From contig CAMBAN010000018.1 of the NCBI GenBank assembly GCA_945864145.1, positions 1 through 35,725 of the forward strand: a DNA stretch of 35,725 bases, written 5' to 3'. Under the pieces are notes generated by a model, which had not been told where the DNA came from, did no database searches, and saw nothing but the letters and a program-made list of their open reading frames with translations. Source of the DNA: an uncultured Lachnospiraceae bacterium. GTDB lineage: Bacteria; Bacillota; Clostridia; Lachnospirales; Lachnospiraceae. This document shows positions 15,600 through 24,143 of this stretch, in pieces. The number at the start of each line of letters is the position of its first letter. Within the stretch, counting starts at the first letter, position 1. The position numbers and the translations under genes are program-made.

Positions 15600-16820
15600 C
15601 TACATAACAATCTTTTGGAAGCTCTTCTTTCCTTTTTTGATAATAAATTCTTCTGTAAAAGCAGCCTTTTCATATACTGTTTTTACATCTGTTACTTTTT
15701 CTCCATTCACAGTTACTCCACCCTGTTCTACAGCACGTCTTGCCTCTGAACGAGATGCAGCCATACCTGCCTTTACTAAAATGGACATAACGTCTACTGT
15801 ACCATTTTGGAAATCTTCCTCTGTCAAAGTAGTTGTTGGCATATTTTCATGGTTTCCTGCACCTGCAAATATTGCTTTGGAAGCCTCTAACGCTTTCTTT
15901 GCTTCTTCTTCACCATGTACAAGCTTTGTTAACTCAAAGGCAAGGATTTCCTTTGCCTGATTGAGCTGACTTCCTTCCCAGCTTTCCATTTTTTCAATTT
16001 CCTCTAATGGTAAGAAAGTTAGCATCTTCATACATTTAATTACGTCAGAATCCGCTACATTTCTCCAGTACTGGAAAAATTCATATGGAGAAGTCTTTTC
16101 TGCATCAAGCCATACAGCACCCGACTCTGTTTTACCCATTTTCTTTCCCTCTGAATTTAACAGCAAATTGATTGTCATAGCGTAAGCGTCTTTACCAAGC
16201 TTACGGCGGATAAGTTCTGTACCACCAAGCATATTGCTCCACTGATCATCTCCACCAAACTGCATGTTACAACCGTATTTCTGGAATAAGGTGTAGAAAT
16301 CAAAGCTCTGCATAATCATGTAGTTAAATTCCAGAAAAGTCAAACCTCTTTCCATACGCTGTTTGTAACATTCTGCAGCTAACATACGATTTACAGAGAA
16401 ATGTGGTCCAATTTCACGAAGCATATCCATGTAATTCAAATCAAGAATCCAATCTGCATTATTTACCAGCATAGCTTTGCCTTCACCAAAATCAATAAAT
16501 CTGCTCATCTGTTTTTTAAAGCAGTCAACATTGTGTTGAATATCTTCCTTTGTCAGCATCTTACGCATATCTGTTTTTCCTGATGGATCACCAATCATAG
16601 CTGTACCACCACCAATCAAGGCGATTGGTCTGTTTCCTGCCATCTGCAATCTCTTCATTAAGCAAAGTGCCATGAAATGTCCCACATGAAGACTATCTGC
16701 TGTTGGGTCAAATCCAATGTAAAATACAGCTTTACCATTGTTGATTAATTCCTTGATTTCTTCTTCGTCTGTTACCTGCGCAATCAATCCACGCGCAACC
16801 AGTTCATCATATAATGTCAT
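15600..16820 (-). CDS. tyrS: Tyrosyl-tRNA synthetase
   Basis: Charges tRNA-Tyr. The product has 406 residues. The HIGH motif is HVGH (45-48) within [17 protein letters not shown], the tyrosine pocket includes [14 protein letters not shown] and [13 protein letters not shown], and the KMSKS loop reads KMGKT (227-231), a form common in this enzyme. A C-terminal S4 RNA-binding domain is visible (about 340-400, [25 protein letters not shown]). GGAGG lies before the ATG at 16820. A T-box leader with a Tyr specifier controls it. Confidence 0.97.
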   Translation of the reverse strand: MTLYDELVARGLIAQVTDEEEIKELINNGKAVFYIGFDPTADSLHVGHFMALCLMKRLQMAGNRPIALIGGGTAMIGDPSGKTDMRKMLTKEDIQHNVDCFKKQMSRFIDFGEGKAMLVNNADWILDLNYMDMLREIGPHFSVNRMLAAECYKQRMERGLTFLEFNYMIMQSFDFYTLFQKYGCNMQFGGDDQWSNMLGGTELIRRKLGKDAYAMTINLLLNSEGKKMGKTESGAVWLDAEKTSPYEFFQYWRNVADSDVIKCMKMLTFLPLEEIEKMESWEGSQLNQAKEILAFELTKLVHGEEEAKKALEASKAIFAGAGNHENMPTTTLTEEDFQNGTVDVMSILVKAGMAASRSEARRAVEQGGVTVNGEKVTDVKTVYEKAAFTEEFIIKKGKKSFQKIVM

Positions 16821-16887
16821 AAAATCCTCCTTCTGTCACCTTTGTGACACACTAAAAATTGCATCGTAACAAAAAGGCTATTTCAGG

Positions 16888-17172
16888 ACAAAAAAAATCC
16901 TCGTCCTTTTCATTACATCAAAGGACGAGGTTAAACCCGTGTTACCACCTTTATTCACATATGACTCACATCATATGCCTTAGTAAGTACGGCTATCTCT
17001 AGCGATACTCTCCCGATGTAACGTTCGGTCATCCGTCACAGCCTACTAATAACTTCAGTGTGAAGCTCCAAGAGGTATTCACATCTATTTTCCCTTGCGC
17101 CTCTCATCAACCGGCTACTTTCTGTAAGTTCCCATACATGCTACTTATTCTTTTCATCGCTTTTGCATTTTC
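16888..17172 (-). promoter_or_regulatory. T-box leader of tyrS (Tyr specifier UAC)
   Basis: It occupies most of the 387-base gap before tyrS. The antiterminator core AAAGGTGGTAACACGGG is at 16936-16952. The terminator is CCTCGTCCTTT pairing with AAAGGACGAGG, followed by a long T run (16888-16930). The specifier loop GAATAC puts the tyrosine codon TAC at 17075-17077, agreeing with the gene. Confidence 0.95.
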
Positions 17173-17178
17173 TTATTT

Positions 17179-17207
17179 ATTATAGCTTTGCATAATAACT
17201 TTGTCAA
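17179..17207 (-). promoter_or_regulatory. Consensus promoter of the tyrS T-box transcript
   Basis: TTGACA (17202-17207), a 17-base spacer and TATAAT (17179-17184) match the vegetative consensus exactly. The -35 box begins on the base after the stop codon of pgeF. Confidence 0.9.
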
Positions 17208-18062
17208 CTATTTTAACATCATGAAAGCACCCAGATTACCACGTCTTCCATGACTGGCACGATGGCTGTGGAAAAGTTCCGGATTGCAACAGGTACATAA
17301 ATCAGTTTCCTCAATCTGAGATAAAGGGACTCCTGCCTCCATAAAAATAAGTCTGTTCGCATATTGCAAATTCAACTGATATTTTCCATTTCCTGTTGCA
17401 TAAAGAAGTTCTTTTCCCTGTTCTCCAAAGGCATCGATAAACTCCTGTGCAACATCCTCACTGACTTCATAACACTCCTGACAGATAGATGGACCAATGG
17501 CTACTCTTACCTCTGCTGCTTTCGTTCCGTACTCTTTTTCCATTGCTTTTAAGGTCGCCTGCCCCATTTTATGGACTGTTCCTCGCCAACCGGAATGCGA
17601 CATGCCAATTGCCCTGTGTACCGGGTCTACCACAAAAAGCGGAACACAATCTGCAAAAAAGGTTCCAAGAACAATACCCGGAATATTTGTAATCAAGCCA
17701 TCCACGTCGGTATAATCCTTTTCTCTGGTTACACCTTTCCCACAGTCCTCCTTTGTAACAACGCGTACATTCGTTGTATGCGTCTGGTCTGCACAGACAA
17801 AATCCTCCATACGACAGCCCAGCATTTTTGCCACACGTCTGTAATTTTCTTCTACTGCCTCTCTGTCGTCTCCTCTTGTAAAGCTCAAATTCATTTGTGA
17901 AAATTCACCCTGACTTACTCCACCCAATCTTGTCGTGAATAAATGTGAAACAATACCTGTATTTTCAATCCCCGGGAAAGTGATATAGCTTGCCCTTTCT
18001 TTTCCAAAATAATAATCCTCTATCTTACATACTCTGTTGTCATTTTTCCTTTTGATGTTCAT
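17208..18062 (-). CDS. pgeF: Peptidoglycan editing factor / YfiH-type multicopper-like purine nucleoside enzyme
   Basis: A 284-residue member of the YfiH/YlmD (DUF152) family. Members are reported as purine nucleoside phosphorylase/adenosine deaminase-like enzymes and as PgeF, which corrects misincorporated peptidoglycan stem residues; which role applies here is unknown. The metal and active-site motifs are present: ADQTHTTNV (91-99), FADC (136-139), HSGWRG (156-161) and GPSICQECYEV. GAGGATTAAG precedes the ATG. It is the last gene of the minus-strand run from yraN, after a 159-base hairpin-rich gap. Confidence 0.93.
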   Translation of the reverse strand: MNIKRKNDNRVCKIEDYYFGKERASYITFPGIENTGIVSHLFTTRLGGVSQGEFSQMNLSFTRGDDREAVEENYRRVAKMLGCRMEDFVCADQTHTTNVRVVTKEDCGKGVTREKDYTDVDGLITNIPGIVLGTFFADCVPLFVVDPVHRAIGMSHSGWRGTVHKMGQATLKAMEKEYGTKAAEVRVAIGPSICQECYEVSEDVAQEFIDAFGEQGKELLYATGNGKYQLNLQYANRLIFMEAGVPLSQIEETDLCTCCNPELFHSHRASHGRRGNLGAFMMLK

Positions 18063-18088
18063 ATATCTTAATCCTCATTAATCCTCAT

Positions 18089-18215
18089 GCAGCCATAGGC
18101 TGCTCAAATAGAGTTGAAAAAGCGTTAGCTTTTTCCTGTGTGAACTTAGAACTTCTTCGCGAAAGAGCCTTTGCTCTGAGCAAAGAGAATTTCTTGAAAT
18201 TCTCCAGAAGTTCTT
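18089..18215. repeat. Hairpin cluster between yraN and pgeF
   Basis: Several inverted repeats are stacked: GCAGCC/GGCTGC near 18089; a terminator-like AAAAAGC-GTTA-GCTTTTT near 18117-18135; and a long outer stem (GTGTGAA and AGAACTTCT pairing with AGAAGTTCT and TTCACAC). The outer stem encloses TTTGC/GCAAA and AGAATTTC-TT-GAAATTCT, so the whole can fold like a cloverleaf. No ORF or tRNA consensus is present. It may be an intergenic repeat element or a processing/attenuation site. Confidence 0.6.
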
Positions 18216-18221
18216 TTCACA

Positions 18222-18578
18222 CTATTCACAATATGGGAAAGCATTTTCTACATGTGTAATCTGATGCTCTGCATTGATACCAATCACATCAAACCTGCAT
18301 GCCTTCTTCTGCTTTGCTCCATGTGTCATATAATGGTACATGGCCGATTTACTGATTCTTCTTTGTTTTCTGAAATCCACTGCTTCTAAAGGATTTCCGT
18401 ATTTTTTACTGCTTCGATATTTAATCTCTATATAACATAGAATGCCATCTTTGTCTGCTATGATATCTAATTCTCCAAAAGGGGTATAATAATTTTTTTC
18501 AAGAATCCGATATCCCTTTTTCTTTAAATACTCTGCAGCGATTGCTTCATACTCATTTCCAACCTGACGTTTATTCAG
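18222..18578 (-). CDS. yraN: YraN family (UPF0102) endonuclease-like protein, probable CTG start
   Basis: A small protein of the restriction-endonuclease-like superfamily, function unproven. The core GELDIIADKDGILCYIEIKYRSS shows the family's E...D...ExK residues (Glu36, Asp38, Glu51, Lys53 from the start used here). The family usually begins near MNKRxxGxxYE, and here that point reads CTG-AAT-AAA (LNKRQVGNEYE) with GGGAGG eight bases upstream, giving 118 residues. The nearest upstream ATG (18644) would give 140 residues and overlap the preceding gene by 74 bases. I prefer CTG at 18578, which overlaps the last 8 bases of the upstream gene. Confidence 0.85.
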   Translation of the reverse strand: MNKRQVGNEYEAIAAEYLKKKGYRILEKNYYTPFGELDIIADKDGILCYIEIKYRSSKKYGNPLEAVDFRKQRRISKSAMYHYMTHGAKQKKACRFDVIGINAEHQITHVENAFPYCE

Positions 18579-18897
18579 TTCTCTTACCTCCCGTATTTTC
18601 CCTCGCCTGCATTTTTGCTTTGATTTTGTCAACACCATCCACAAAAACCAAAATTTCTGCCACCACCTGATAAAGCTCTTGTGGAATAAGTTCTCCTATT
18701 TCCAATTTGGAAAGCGTATTCACAAGCTTATCGTCCTGATGTATCGGCACATGGTTTTCCTGTGCCTTTTCAATGATTTTTTCAGCAAGTGCTCCCTGCC
18801 CGACTGCAACTACCTTAGGAGCCTGGTCGTTAGGGTCATAAGAAAGTGCAACCGCCTGTTGTTTTTTTCTGTTTTCTTTCATAATTATTCTTTTCAT
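18571..18897 (-). CDS. ylqH: FlhB C-terminal-domain-like protein (YlqH type)
   Basis: A soluble 108-residue protein resembling only the cytoplasmic tail of flagellar export switch protein FlhB. AVALSYDPNDQAPKVVAVG matches the start of that domain and IPQELYQVVAEILVFV its end, while the NPTH self-cleavage site and the membrane part are absent. Bacillus has the same stand-alone form (ylqH) in the same gene neighbourhood. It starts one base after the stop of the FliK-like gene, so translation is probably coupled. The role outside flagella is unknown. Confidence 0.85.
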   Translation of the reverse strand: MKRIIMKENRKKQQAVALSYDPNDQAPKVVAVGQGALAEKIIEKAQENHVPIHQDDKLVNTLSKLEIGELIPQELYQVVAEILVFVDGVDKIKAKMQARENTGGKRTE

Positions 18898-18898
18898 A

Positions 18899-20665
18899 CT
18901 AAGTTCTCATATCAAAGGTCTGATAAGATAAGTTGACATTCGTTGTTCCCTTTTGTTCTTCAACCTGCTGTAACACTGTTTTTGTCTCCTGTAAAGGCGA
19001 CAGGGAAGATTTCACCTGATAGCCAAGCTTTGCCAATCTCTTCTCCAATTCTCCCATATAAGGAGATAAAAAAGTAAGCATATCCGAAGTTACTTCAAAC
19101 CTTGTTGTTACTTTGTTTTTTTGCTCTTCCAGAGAGACATGTACATTTACAGGTCCAATATGTTCCATATCCAGATGCAAAAAAGCCGTTAATGTTCCTT
19201 CCTTCTGCGTCAGCCTCTTTTTATTGGTATATACATAAAGTTCTCCATGTGCCTGATTTTCCGAAAGCTTTAAAGGTAATTGTATGTATTGGAACACATG
19301 ATTTAACTCATTCATAAATTCCAGATTTTGGGATAAATTCTGTATTCCTTTGGTTGATACATTCATCTGTTTGGTTACTTCATCAACGATTTCTGACATT
19401 TGTGTCACTTGTTTTGCAAGCCTTTCATAAAAGTCAACCACCTTTTCCTTAGAAGAAACCTCTTCCGGTGTCAAGGACCATTTTTCCTTCACTGCTTTTT
19501 CCAGCTGCCTGTAAAAGCTATCACTTCTAAAAAAACTGTCTCTTGCTTCCTGTGGTAAATTCTGTCCTTGCAGAACAAATTTTTCCTGTCCCAATCCTAA
19601 TGCCTGAAGTATACGATTCAAAAAAACGGTTGCTTTTTCCATAGGCATTTCAGTGACAGTTATGTCATTTTCTTGCAGTGTCTGATTTTCACCTGTAAGT
19701 TTATCCTGAGGTATCTGACTTTTTTCATCATCTGTACCATCTGACGGCAATGTCTGATGAACTTCGTTCTCGCTTCTTCTATCTGCAGTCTGCCCGTTTT
19801 GTGCAGATAGTACTTCTGAAATCTGTACTGCCTCTGGTCTGTCAGTCGCCTCTACAGTCTGTGCTTGTATTATCAATCTGCCAGTTACTTCTGTTTGAGC
19901 AGGCTCTTTTATAGCTAACTGCTCATTTATTTGCAGTTCAACCGTCTGCTGTGTTTTCTGTGGCAGCACCTGTGTCTCCTGTCCCTGTTGTTGCATAATC
20001 CGGCTCTGCTGTTGTCCTGTTTCTTCTTTTAATGAAAAGTACACCTCTAAAATAGTTTTTGCCACATCCGATGCAGCCGATTGTATCTGATAATTCATAT
20101 TCTGATAGCTTTCGCATTGGCGTAAATTCGTTTCTGTAACAGGTAATTGAAGCTTATTTAATTGTAAAATAGTTTCCATTTTTTCCTGCGGGTGCTGCAA
20201 CACCTGTCTGTAAACTGTCTGTATATTATTTTTATCAATAGGAAGACCTTTCTCTATCATAGCAGTAACAAGATGCATATTTTTTTGATTTACTGCAATA
20301 CCTGCCATTTTTAATGCAGCTTCTCCAACCTGCATCTGCATTGGATTTTGATAAACAGGCTTCAAAATGATTTTAGCATCCTGATTGGATTGTACCTGAA
20401 AACCTAAAATCTGTCCGATAGCCAGTTGTATATTACCTTCCAGTCTTGCTGCGAGAAGTTGCCCATTTTCCAGTTTAAGCTGTACCTCTTCACCACCAAC
20501 AGACATAATTTCACCTTGAAACGTATCCCCCGGTTTTAATTCAAGCACAGAAGTACCTTTACCAGGCGGAATCGTCACATTTCCAATATTTTGATAGCCT
20601 TGTGTCTGATGTCCAGACATCGTCTGACTCTGCAACCGACCTTGTGAAAAATTGAAACTGTCCAT
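18899..20665 (-). CDS. FliK-like / YlqG-type protein
   Basis: A 588-residue protein. The N-terminal segment (about 30-95, VLELKPGDTFQGEIMSVGG ... EGNIQLAIGQILGFQV) looks like a beta-barrel. The middle (210-340) is low-complexity and rich in Gln, Thr and Glu. The C-terminus (about 455-575, containing GELYVYTNKKRLTQKEGTL and HLDMEHIGPVNVHVSL) resembles the flagellar hook-length control FliK C-domain. In Bacillus ylqG holds the same place between rnhB and ylqH. No other flagellar gene is in the window, so a flagellar role is not implied. No signal peptide is present. Confidence 0.8.
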   Translation of the reverse strand: MDSFNFSQGRLQSQTMSGHQTQGYQNIGNVTIPPGKGTSVLELKPGDTFQGEIMSVGGEEVQLKLENGQLLAARLEGNIQLAIGQILGFQVQSNQDAKIILKPVYQNPMQMQVGEAALKMAGIAVNQKNMHLVTAMIEKGLPIDKNNIQTVYRQVLQHPQEKMETILQLNKLQLPVTETNLRQCESYQNMNYQIQSAASDVAKTILEVYFSLKEETGQQQSRIMQQQGQETQVLPQKTQQTVELQINEQLAIKEPAQTEVTGRLIIQAQTVEATDRPEAVQISEVLSAQNGQTADRRSENEVHQTLPSDGTDDEKSQIPQDKLTGENQTLQENDITVTEMPMEKATVFLNRILQALGLGQEKFVLQGQNLPQEARDSFFRSDSFYRQLEKAVKEKWSLTPEEVSSKEKVVDFYERLAKQVTQMSEIVDEVTKQMNVSTKGIQNLSQNLEFMNELNHVFQYIQLPLKLSENQAHGELYVYTNKKRLTQKEGTLTAFLHLDMEHIGPVNVHVSLEEQKNKVTTRFEVTSDMLTFLSPYMGELEKRLAKLGYQVKSSLSPLQETKTVLQQVEEQKGTTNVNLSYQTFDMRT

Positions 20666-20690
20666 ATTTGACCTCCCATATGGTCATCGG

Positions 20691-21446
20691 TTAAAAGTTT
20701 TTGATAAAGCTTCTTCTATGAATAGGGGTTGGTCCATACTTTTTGAGTGCCTCTATATGCGCCTGTGAACCATACCCTTTATTCTCTGCAAAATGATACT
20801 CGGGATATTGTTTATCCATCTCAACCATTAATCTATCCCTTGTTACCTTCGCCACAATGCTTGCCGCTGCAATGGAAATGCTTTTAGCATCCCCCTTAAT
20901 AATCGGAACCTGTTTCATACTGACTCCCGGTATTGTGACCGCATCATTTAATAGAATATCGGGTGTAACCTGCAATTTGCTAATAGCTTCCCTCATAGCT
21001 TCATAGGTTGCCTGTAAAATATTAATTTCGTCAATTCTCTCGTGAGAAGCATAGCCAATTCCTACTGCCACCGCTTCCTGCATAATGATATCATACAATT
21101 CCTCTCTCTTTTTCTCCGATAACTGTTTAGAGTCATTTAAGTACAAAATGTGGCAATCCTTAGGTAAAATTACTGCTCCCGCAACAACCGGTCCCGCTAA
21201 CGGTCCACGTCCCACCTCATCGATTCCACATATATACTGACAGGTATCATACTCTTTCTCATATGTTTTCATCTGTTCGATACGAAGAATCTCTTTTTCA
21301 TAAGCCTGCAACTTCTTGTTTGCGGTTTCCACCAGCTTTTGTACGCCATTTCTTTCATCCTGCTTATAATTTTCAACAAAAAGAGGCAGCTCCTCTAGTG
21401 TTGCTGCCTGTAATTCCATTTTAATTTCACTAATTTTCTTTTCCAT
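20691..21446 (-). CDS. rnhB: Ribonuclease HII
   Basis: Removes ribonucleotides and RNA from DNA-RNA hybrids. At 251 residues, about 70 form an N-terminal helical extension before the catalytic domain, as in Bacillus-type RNase HII. The GIDEVGRGPLAGPVVAGAVI motif gives Asp76 and Glu77, NDSKQLSEKKREELYD is intact, and HRRSFIKNF closes the protein. It lies 14 bases after lepB. The ribosome binding site before ATG 21446 is weak (GGGGCG), so translation may be coupled. Confidence 0.96.
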   Translation of the reverse strand: MEKKISEIKMELQAATLEELPLFVENYKQDERNGVQKLVETANKKLQAYEKEILRIEQMKTYEKEYDTCQYICGIDEVGRGPLAGPVVAGAVILPKDCHILYLNDSKQLSEKKREELYDIIMQEAVAVGIGYASHERIDEINILQATYEAMREAISKLQVTPDILLNDAVTIPGVSMKQVPIIKGDAKSISIAAASIVAKVTRDRLMVEMDKQYPEYHFAENKGYGSQAHIEALKKYGPTPIHRRSFIKNF

Positions 21447-21460
21447 ATGTAGTCACGCCC

Positions 21461-22000
21461 CTATTGATGTTTTAAAACGCCAAATTTTGAAAAAGGCCAG
21501 ATACGTACCCATGCACGTCCAATGATTTTCTCTCTTTTGATATTACCTACTGACGGGTCTCTACTATCTGAGCTGTTATTTCTATTGTCACCTAATACAA
21601 AATACTCATCATCAGCAAGCTGTATTTCTTCTGCCGCCCGCCCTGCATAAGCAATGACTTCTCTTCCATAGCTCTCTTCCAGCAGCTCATCATTAATGTA
21701 AATATTACCTTCCTCATCTATACGAACACGTTCTCCCGGTAATCCAATAATACGCTTGATATAAAAAGTATTTTTTGCATATTGAAATGGAAAAACAATG
21801 ATATCAAATCTCTCCGGTTCATGAAAGCGATAGGATATTTTATCTACAATTAAATTATCCCCATCACTTAAGGTTGTCTCCATGCTGCTTCCGCTTACCT
21901 GTGTCCGTTGTCCTACATAAGTGATAATAAAATAAGCAGCAAGCAAAACTATCAATAAATATACGCTGGTACTCAGTATCTCTTTTAATACGTTCTTCAT
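21461..22000 (-). CDS. lepB: Signal peptidase I (complete catalytic dyad)
   Basis: A 179-residue membrane serine protease that removes signal peptides from exported proteins. One N-terminal helix (about 10-29) anchors it. The catalytic Ser39 lies in VSGSSMETTL, Lys82 in FYIKRIIGLPGE, and the box GDNRNNSSDSR is intact. It sits between rbgA and rnhB. A second family member just upstream lacks the serine, so this copy is the one expected to be active. Confidence 0.96.
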   Translation of the reverse strand: MKNVLKEILSTSVYLLIVLLAAYFIITYVGQRTQVSGSSMETTLSDGDNLIVDKISYRFHEPERFDIIVFPFQYAKNTFYIKRIIGLPGERVRIDEEGNIYINDELLEESYGREVIAYAGRAAEEIQLADDEYFVLGDNRNNSSDSRDPSVGNIKREKIIGRAWVRIWPFSKFGVLKHQ

Positions 22001-22065
22001 AATTTTATGCCTTTCTGATACCTGTATTTTTATTTCACAGATACCCCTTTAAACCATTTCCCTTT

Positions 22066-22917
22066 TTACACTTCCGGTGGTTGTTCCAACGAAATTTTAC
22101 CAATACGACCATTTCTAAAATCTTCTACTACCATAGTTGAGCCTTTCATAATGTCAAGCTCTTCACCCTTTAACAGACATTTTTTACTTACACATATTGC
22201 CTTAATGGTGTCATAAGGGTCTTCCTGAACTTCAATATCATATCTCTTTTCTAATAATCCTGCATATTCACCAGAAATATGTTTGATTAATTCATATGCC
22301 AGCTCATCTAAATGAATAATTTCATCATTCATGGAACCAATCATTGCAAGATGCAAACCAACTGTCTGGTCTTCAAACTTTGGCCACAAAATACCAGGTG
22401 TATCAAGCAGTTCTAACCCTTTATTTAAGCGTATCCACTGTTTTCCCTTGGTAACTCCCGGCTTATTTCCTGTTTTCGCACATGCTTTTCCCGCAAAAGC
22501 ATTGATAAATGTAGATTTTCCCACATTAGGAATACCTACAACCATTGCTCTGACAGGTCTATTCAAAATACCTCTTTTTCTGTCACGTTCAATTTTTTCT
22601 TTACAAGCTTCTTGTACTAATCCTTGTATTGCTTTCACTCCTGTTCCATTTTTGGAGTTAATTTCCAATGCATGTATGCCTTGTTTGGAAAAATATTCCA
22701 TCCATGCTTTATTTTTTCTTGTATCTGCAAGATCTGATTTATTTAACAGAACAATCCTTGCTTTATTTTTCCCAAGCTCGTCAATATCCGGATTTCTACT
22801 ACTGAGTGGTACTCTTGCATCAACAATTTCAATTACCAAATCAATGAGCTTAATATCCTCCTGCATCATTCTTTTGGCTTTTGTCATATGCCCCGGATAC
22901 CATTGATAATTTGCCAT
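22066..22917 (-). CDS. rbgA: Ribosome biogenesis GTPase RbgA (YlqF)
   Basis: A 283-residue circularly permuted GTPase that completes 50S subunit assembly. The permuted order is visible: NKSD (59-62) comes before GIPNVGKST (128-136) and DTPG (172-175). A C-terminal RNA-binding helical domain (about 200-280) follows. The order rplS-lepB-rbgA-rnhB agrees with Bacillus. Confidence 0.97.
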   Translation of the reverse strand: MANYQWYPGHMTKAKRMMQEDIKLIDLVIEIVDARVPLSSRNPDIDELGKNKARIVLLNKSDLADTRKNKAWMEYFSKQGIHALEINSKNGTGVKAIQGLVQEACKEKIERDRKRGILNRPVRAMVVGIPNVGKSTFINAFAGKACAKTGNKPGVTKGKQWIRLNKGLELLDTPGILWPKFEDQTVGLHLAMIGSMNDEIIHLDELAYELIKHISGEYAGLLEKRYDIEVQEDPYDTIKAICVSKKCLLKGEELDIMKGSTMVVEDFRNGRIGKISLEQPPEV

Positions 22918-22939
22918 CCGTATTCTTACCTATCCTTTC

Positions 22940-23521
22940 CTAATCTAACAATCCCATAGCACTATCACCTGCCGCCATTTTAAACCAGGCTTTTCCGATG
23001 ATATATACTTTTTTAATATTTCCTATATTTGCTGAACGGCTGTCTTCACTGTTATTACAATTATCTCCGATAACAAAATATTCATCCACGTTCAATTCAA
23101 TCTCATTTTCAGCAAGTCCCGCCTCTGCAATCTTGTCATTGAAATACTCATCTATCACTTCACCATTCACATAAAGAAAACCATTTTTTATCTGCACTTT
23201 ATCGCCTGGTGTAGCAACCACTCTTTTTACATATAAATGTGACTTGTCATTGCCATTTGGATAAAAAACAACTACATCTCCGATTTTAGGAGAAGAAACC
23301 TTGTAAACTAATCTGTTTAAAAAAATACTTTGCCCATTGTAGAGACAAGGCTCCATTCCTGCACCAATTACACTGGTTTTCATGCCGACACAGTACATAA
23401 CTACCAGTGCAAGAAAAACAGATACACCAATCCAAAATATCCAGCTTACGATTTCCTTCAACAGAGTCATATTCACTTTTTTCTTTTTCTGATAGAAGGT
23501 CAGTCCTTTTCTTCTTGCCAT
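22940..23521 (-). CDS. Signal peptidase I paralogue with catalytic Ser replaced by Gly
   Basis: A 193-residue S26-family membrane protein with a basic N-terminus, one helix at about 24-45 and an extracytoplasmic domain. The catalytic box that normally reads GxSMxPTL is VIGAGMEPCL, with Gly55 where the nucleophile should be; the codon GGA is clear in the DNA. Lys99 in LYVKRVVATPGD and the GDNCNNSEDSR box are kept. It probably cannot cleave signal peptides by the Ser/Lys mechanism. S. aureus SpsA and pilus-locus SipA/LepA proteins are known family members lacking catalytic residues. The frame is intact and the structural boxes conserved, which argues for a retained non-proteolytic function. It lies between rplS and rbgA. 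Confidence 0.9.
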   Translation of the reverse strand: MARRKGLTFYQKKKKVNMTLLKEIVSWIFWIGVSVFLALVVMYCVGMKTSVIGAGMEPCLYNGQSIFLNRLVYKVSSPKIGDVVVFYPNGNDKSHLYVKRVVATPGDKVQIKNGFLYVNGEVIDEYFNDKIAEAGLAENEIELNVDEYFVIGDNCNNSEDSRSANIGNIKKVYIIGKAWFKMAAGDSAMGLLD

Positions 23522-23618
23522 GCTTTCCTCCGATGTAATCCATATCTATTTTATTTTACTCTAATTCTTTTCATTGTGCAACATTATGGCTACTTATGTC
23601 AAATAACAGAATCCATTT

Positions 23619-23652
23619 AAAAAGCGGAGCCTCATTTCATAGACTCCGCTTC
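23619..23652 (-). terminator. Rho-independent terminator after rplS
   Basis: On the minus strand AAGCGGAG pairs with CTCCGCTT, closed by a 14-base loop and followed by a T run. It lies about 30 bases after the rplS stop and separates it from the signal peptidase paralogue gene. Confidence 0.82.
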
Positions 23653-23681
23653 ATCATGAACTAACGTTTGAAACCGTTCAA

Positions 23682-24029
23682 TTATTTAACTAATTCCTTA
23701 ACCTTAGCCTGCTTACCAACACGCTGTCTTAAGTAGTTAAGCTTAGCTCTTCTAACCTTACCAGATCTAACAACCTCTACCTTCTCAACGTTTGGAGAAT
23801 GCATTGGCCATGTCTTTTCAACACCAACACCGTTAGAAATCTTTCTTACTGTGAAAGTTTCTCTGTTGCTGCCACCCTGAATTTTTAATACAGTACCTTC
23901 GAAAACCTGAACTCTTTCACGGTTTCCTTCTTTGATTTTTCCGTAAACCTTTACTGTATCTCCAACCTTGAAGCTGTCTACAGATTCTTTTAACTGTGCC
24001 TGTTCGATTTCTTTAATAATTTCGTTCAT
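23682..24029 (-). CDS. rplS: 50S ribosomal protein L19
   Basis: A 115-residue protein at the 30S-50S interface. [29 protein letters not shown] and the C-terminal [13 protein letters not shown] are typical. GGAGG precedes ATG 24029. It follows trmD after a 114-base gap that holds a possible promoter, and a terminator ends its transcript. Confidence 0.98.
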   Translation of the reverse strand: MNEIIKEIEQAQLKESVDSFKVGDTVKVYGKIKEGNRERVQVFEGTVLKIQGGSNRETFTVRKISNGVGVEKTWPMHSPNVEKVEVVRSGKVRRAKLNYLRQRVGKQAKVKELVK

Positions 24030-24111
24030 TGTTTGCCTCCTTAACTGATTCGACGTTCTTAATACATTATTTTACGTACCAGAGGACCATCTCCATTTTC
24101 GCAACATTAAT

Positions 24112-24140
24112 AATTTATCACATTTTATATGATTATGCAA
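24112..24140 (-). promoter_or_regulatory. Possible internal promoter ahead of rplS
   Basis: TTGCAT (24135-24140), 17 bases and TAAATT (24112-24117) begin just past the trmD stop. About 80 bases of untranslated leader would follow. L19 leader RNAs are known in Firmicutes, but I cannot confirm that fold here. Confidence 0.35.
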
Positions 24141-24143
24141 GAA

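Noticed and set aside
18089-18215. tRNA gene or insertion sequence
   Set aside because: The cloverleaf-like pairing lacks tRNA consensus arms and a CCA end; there is no transposase frame or target duplication.
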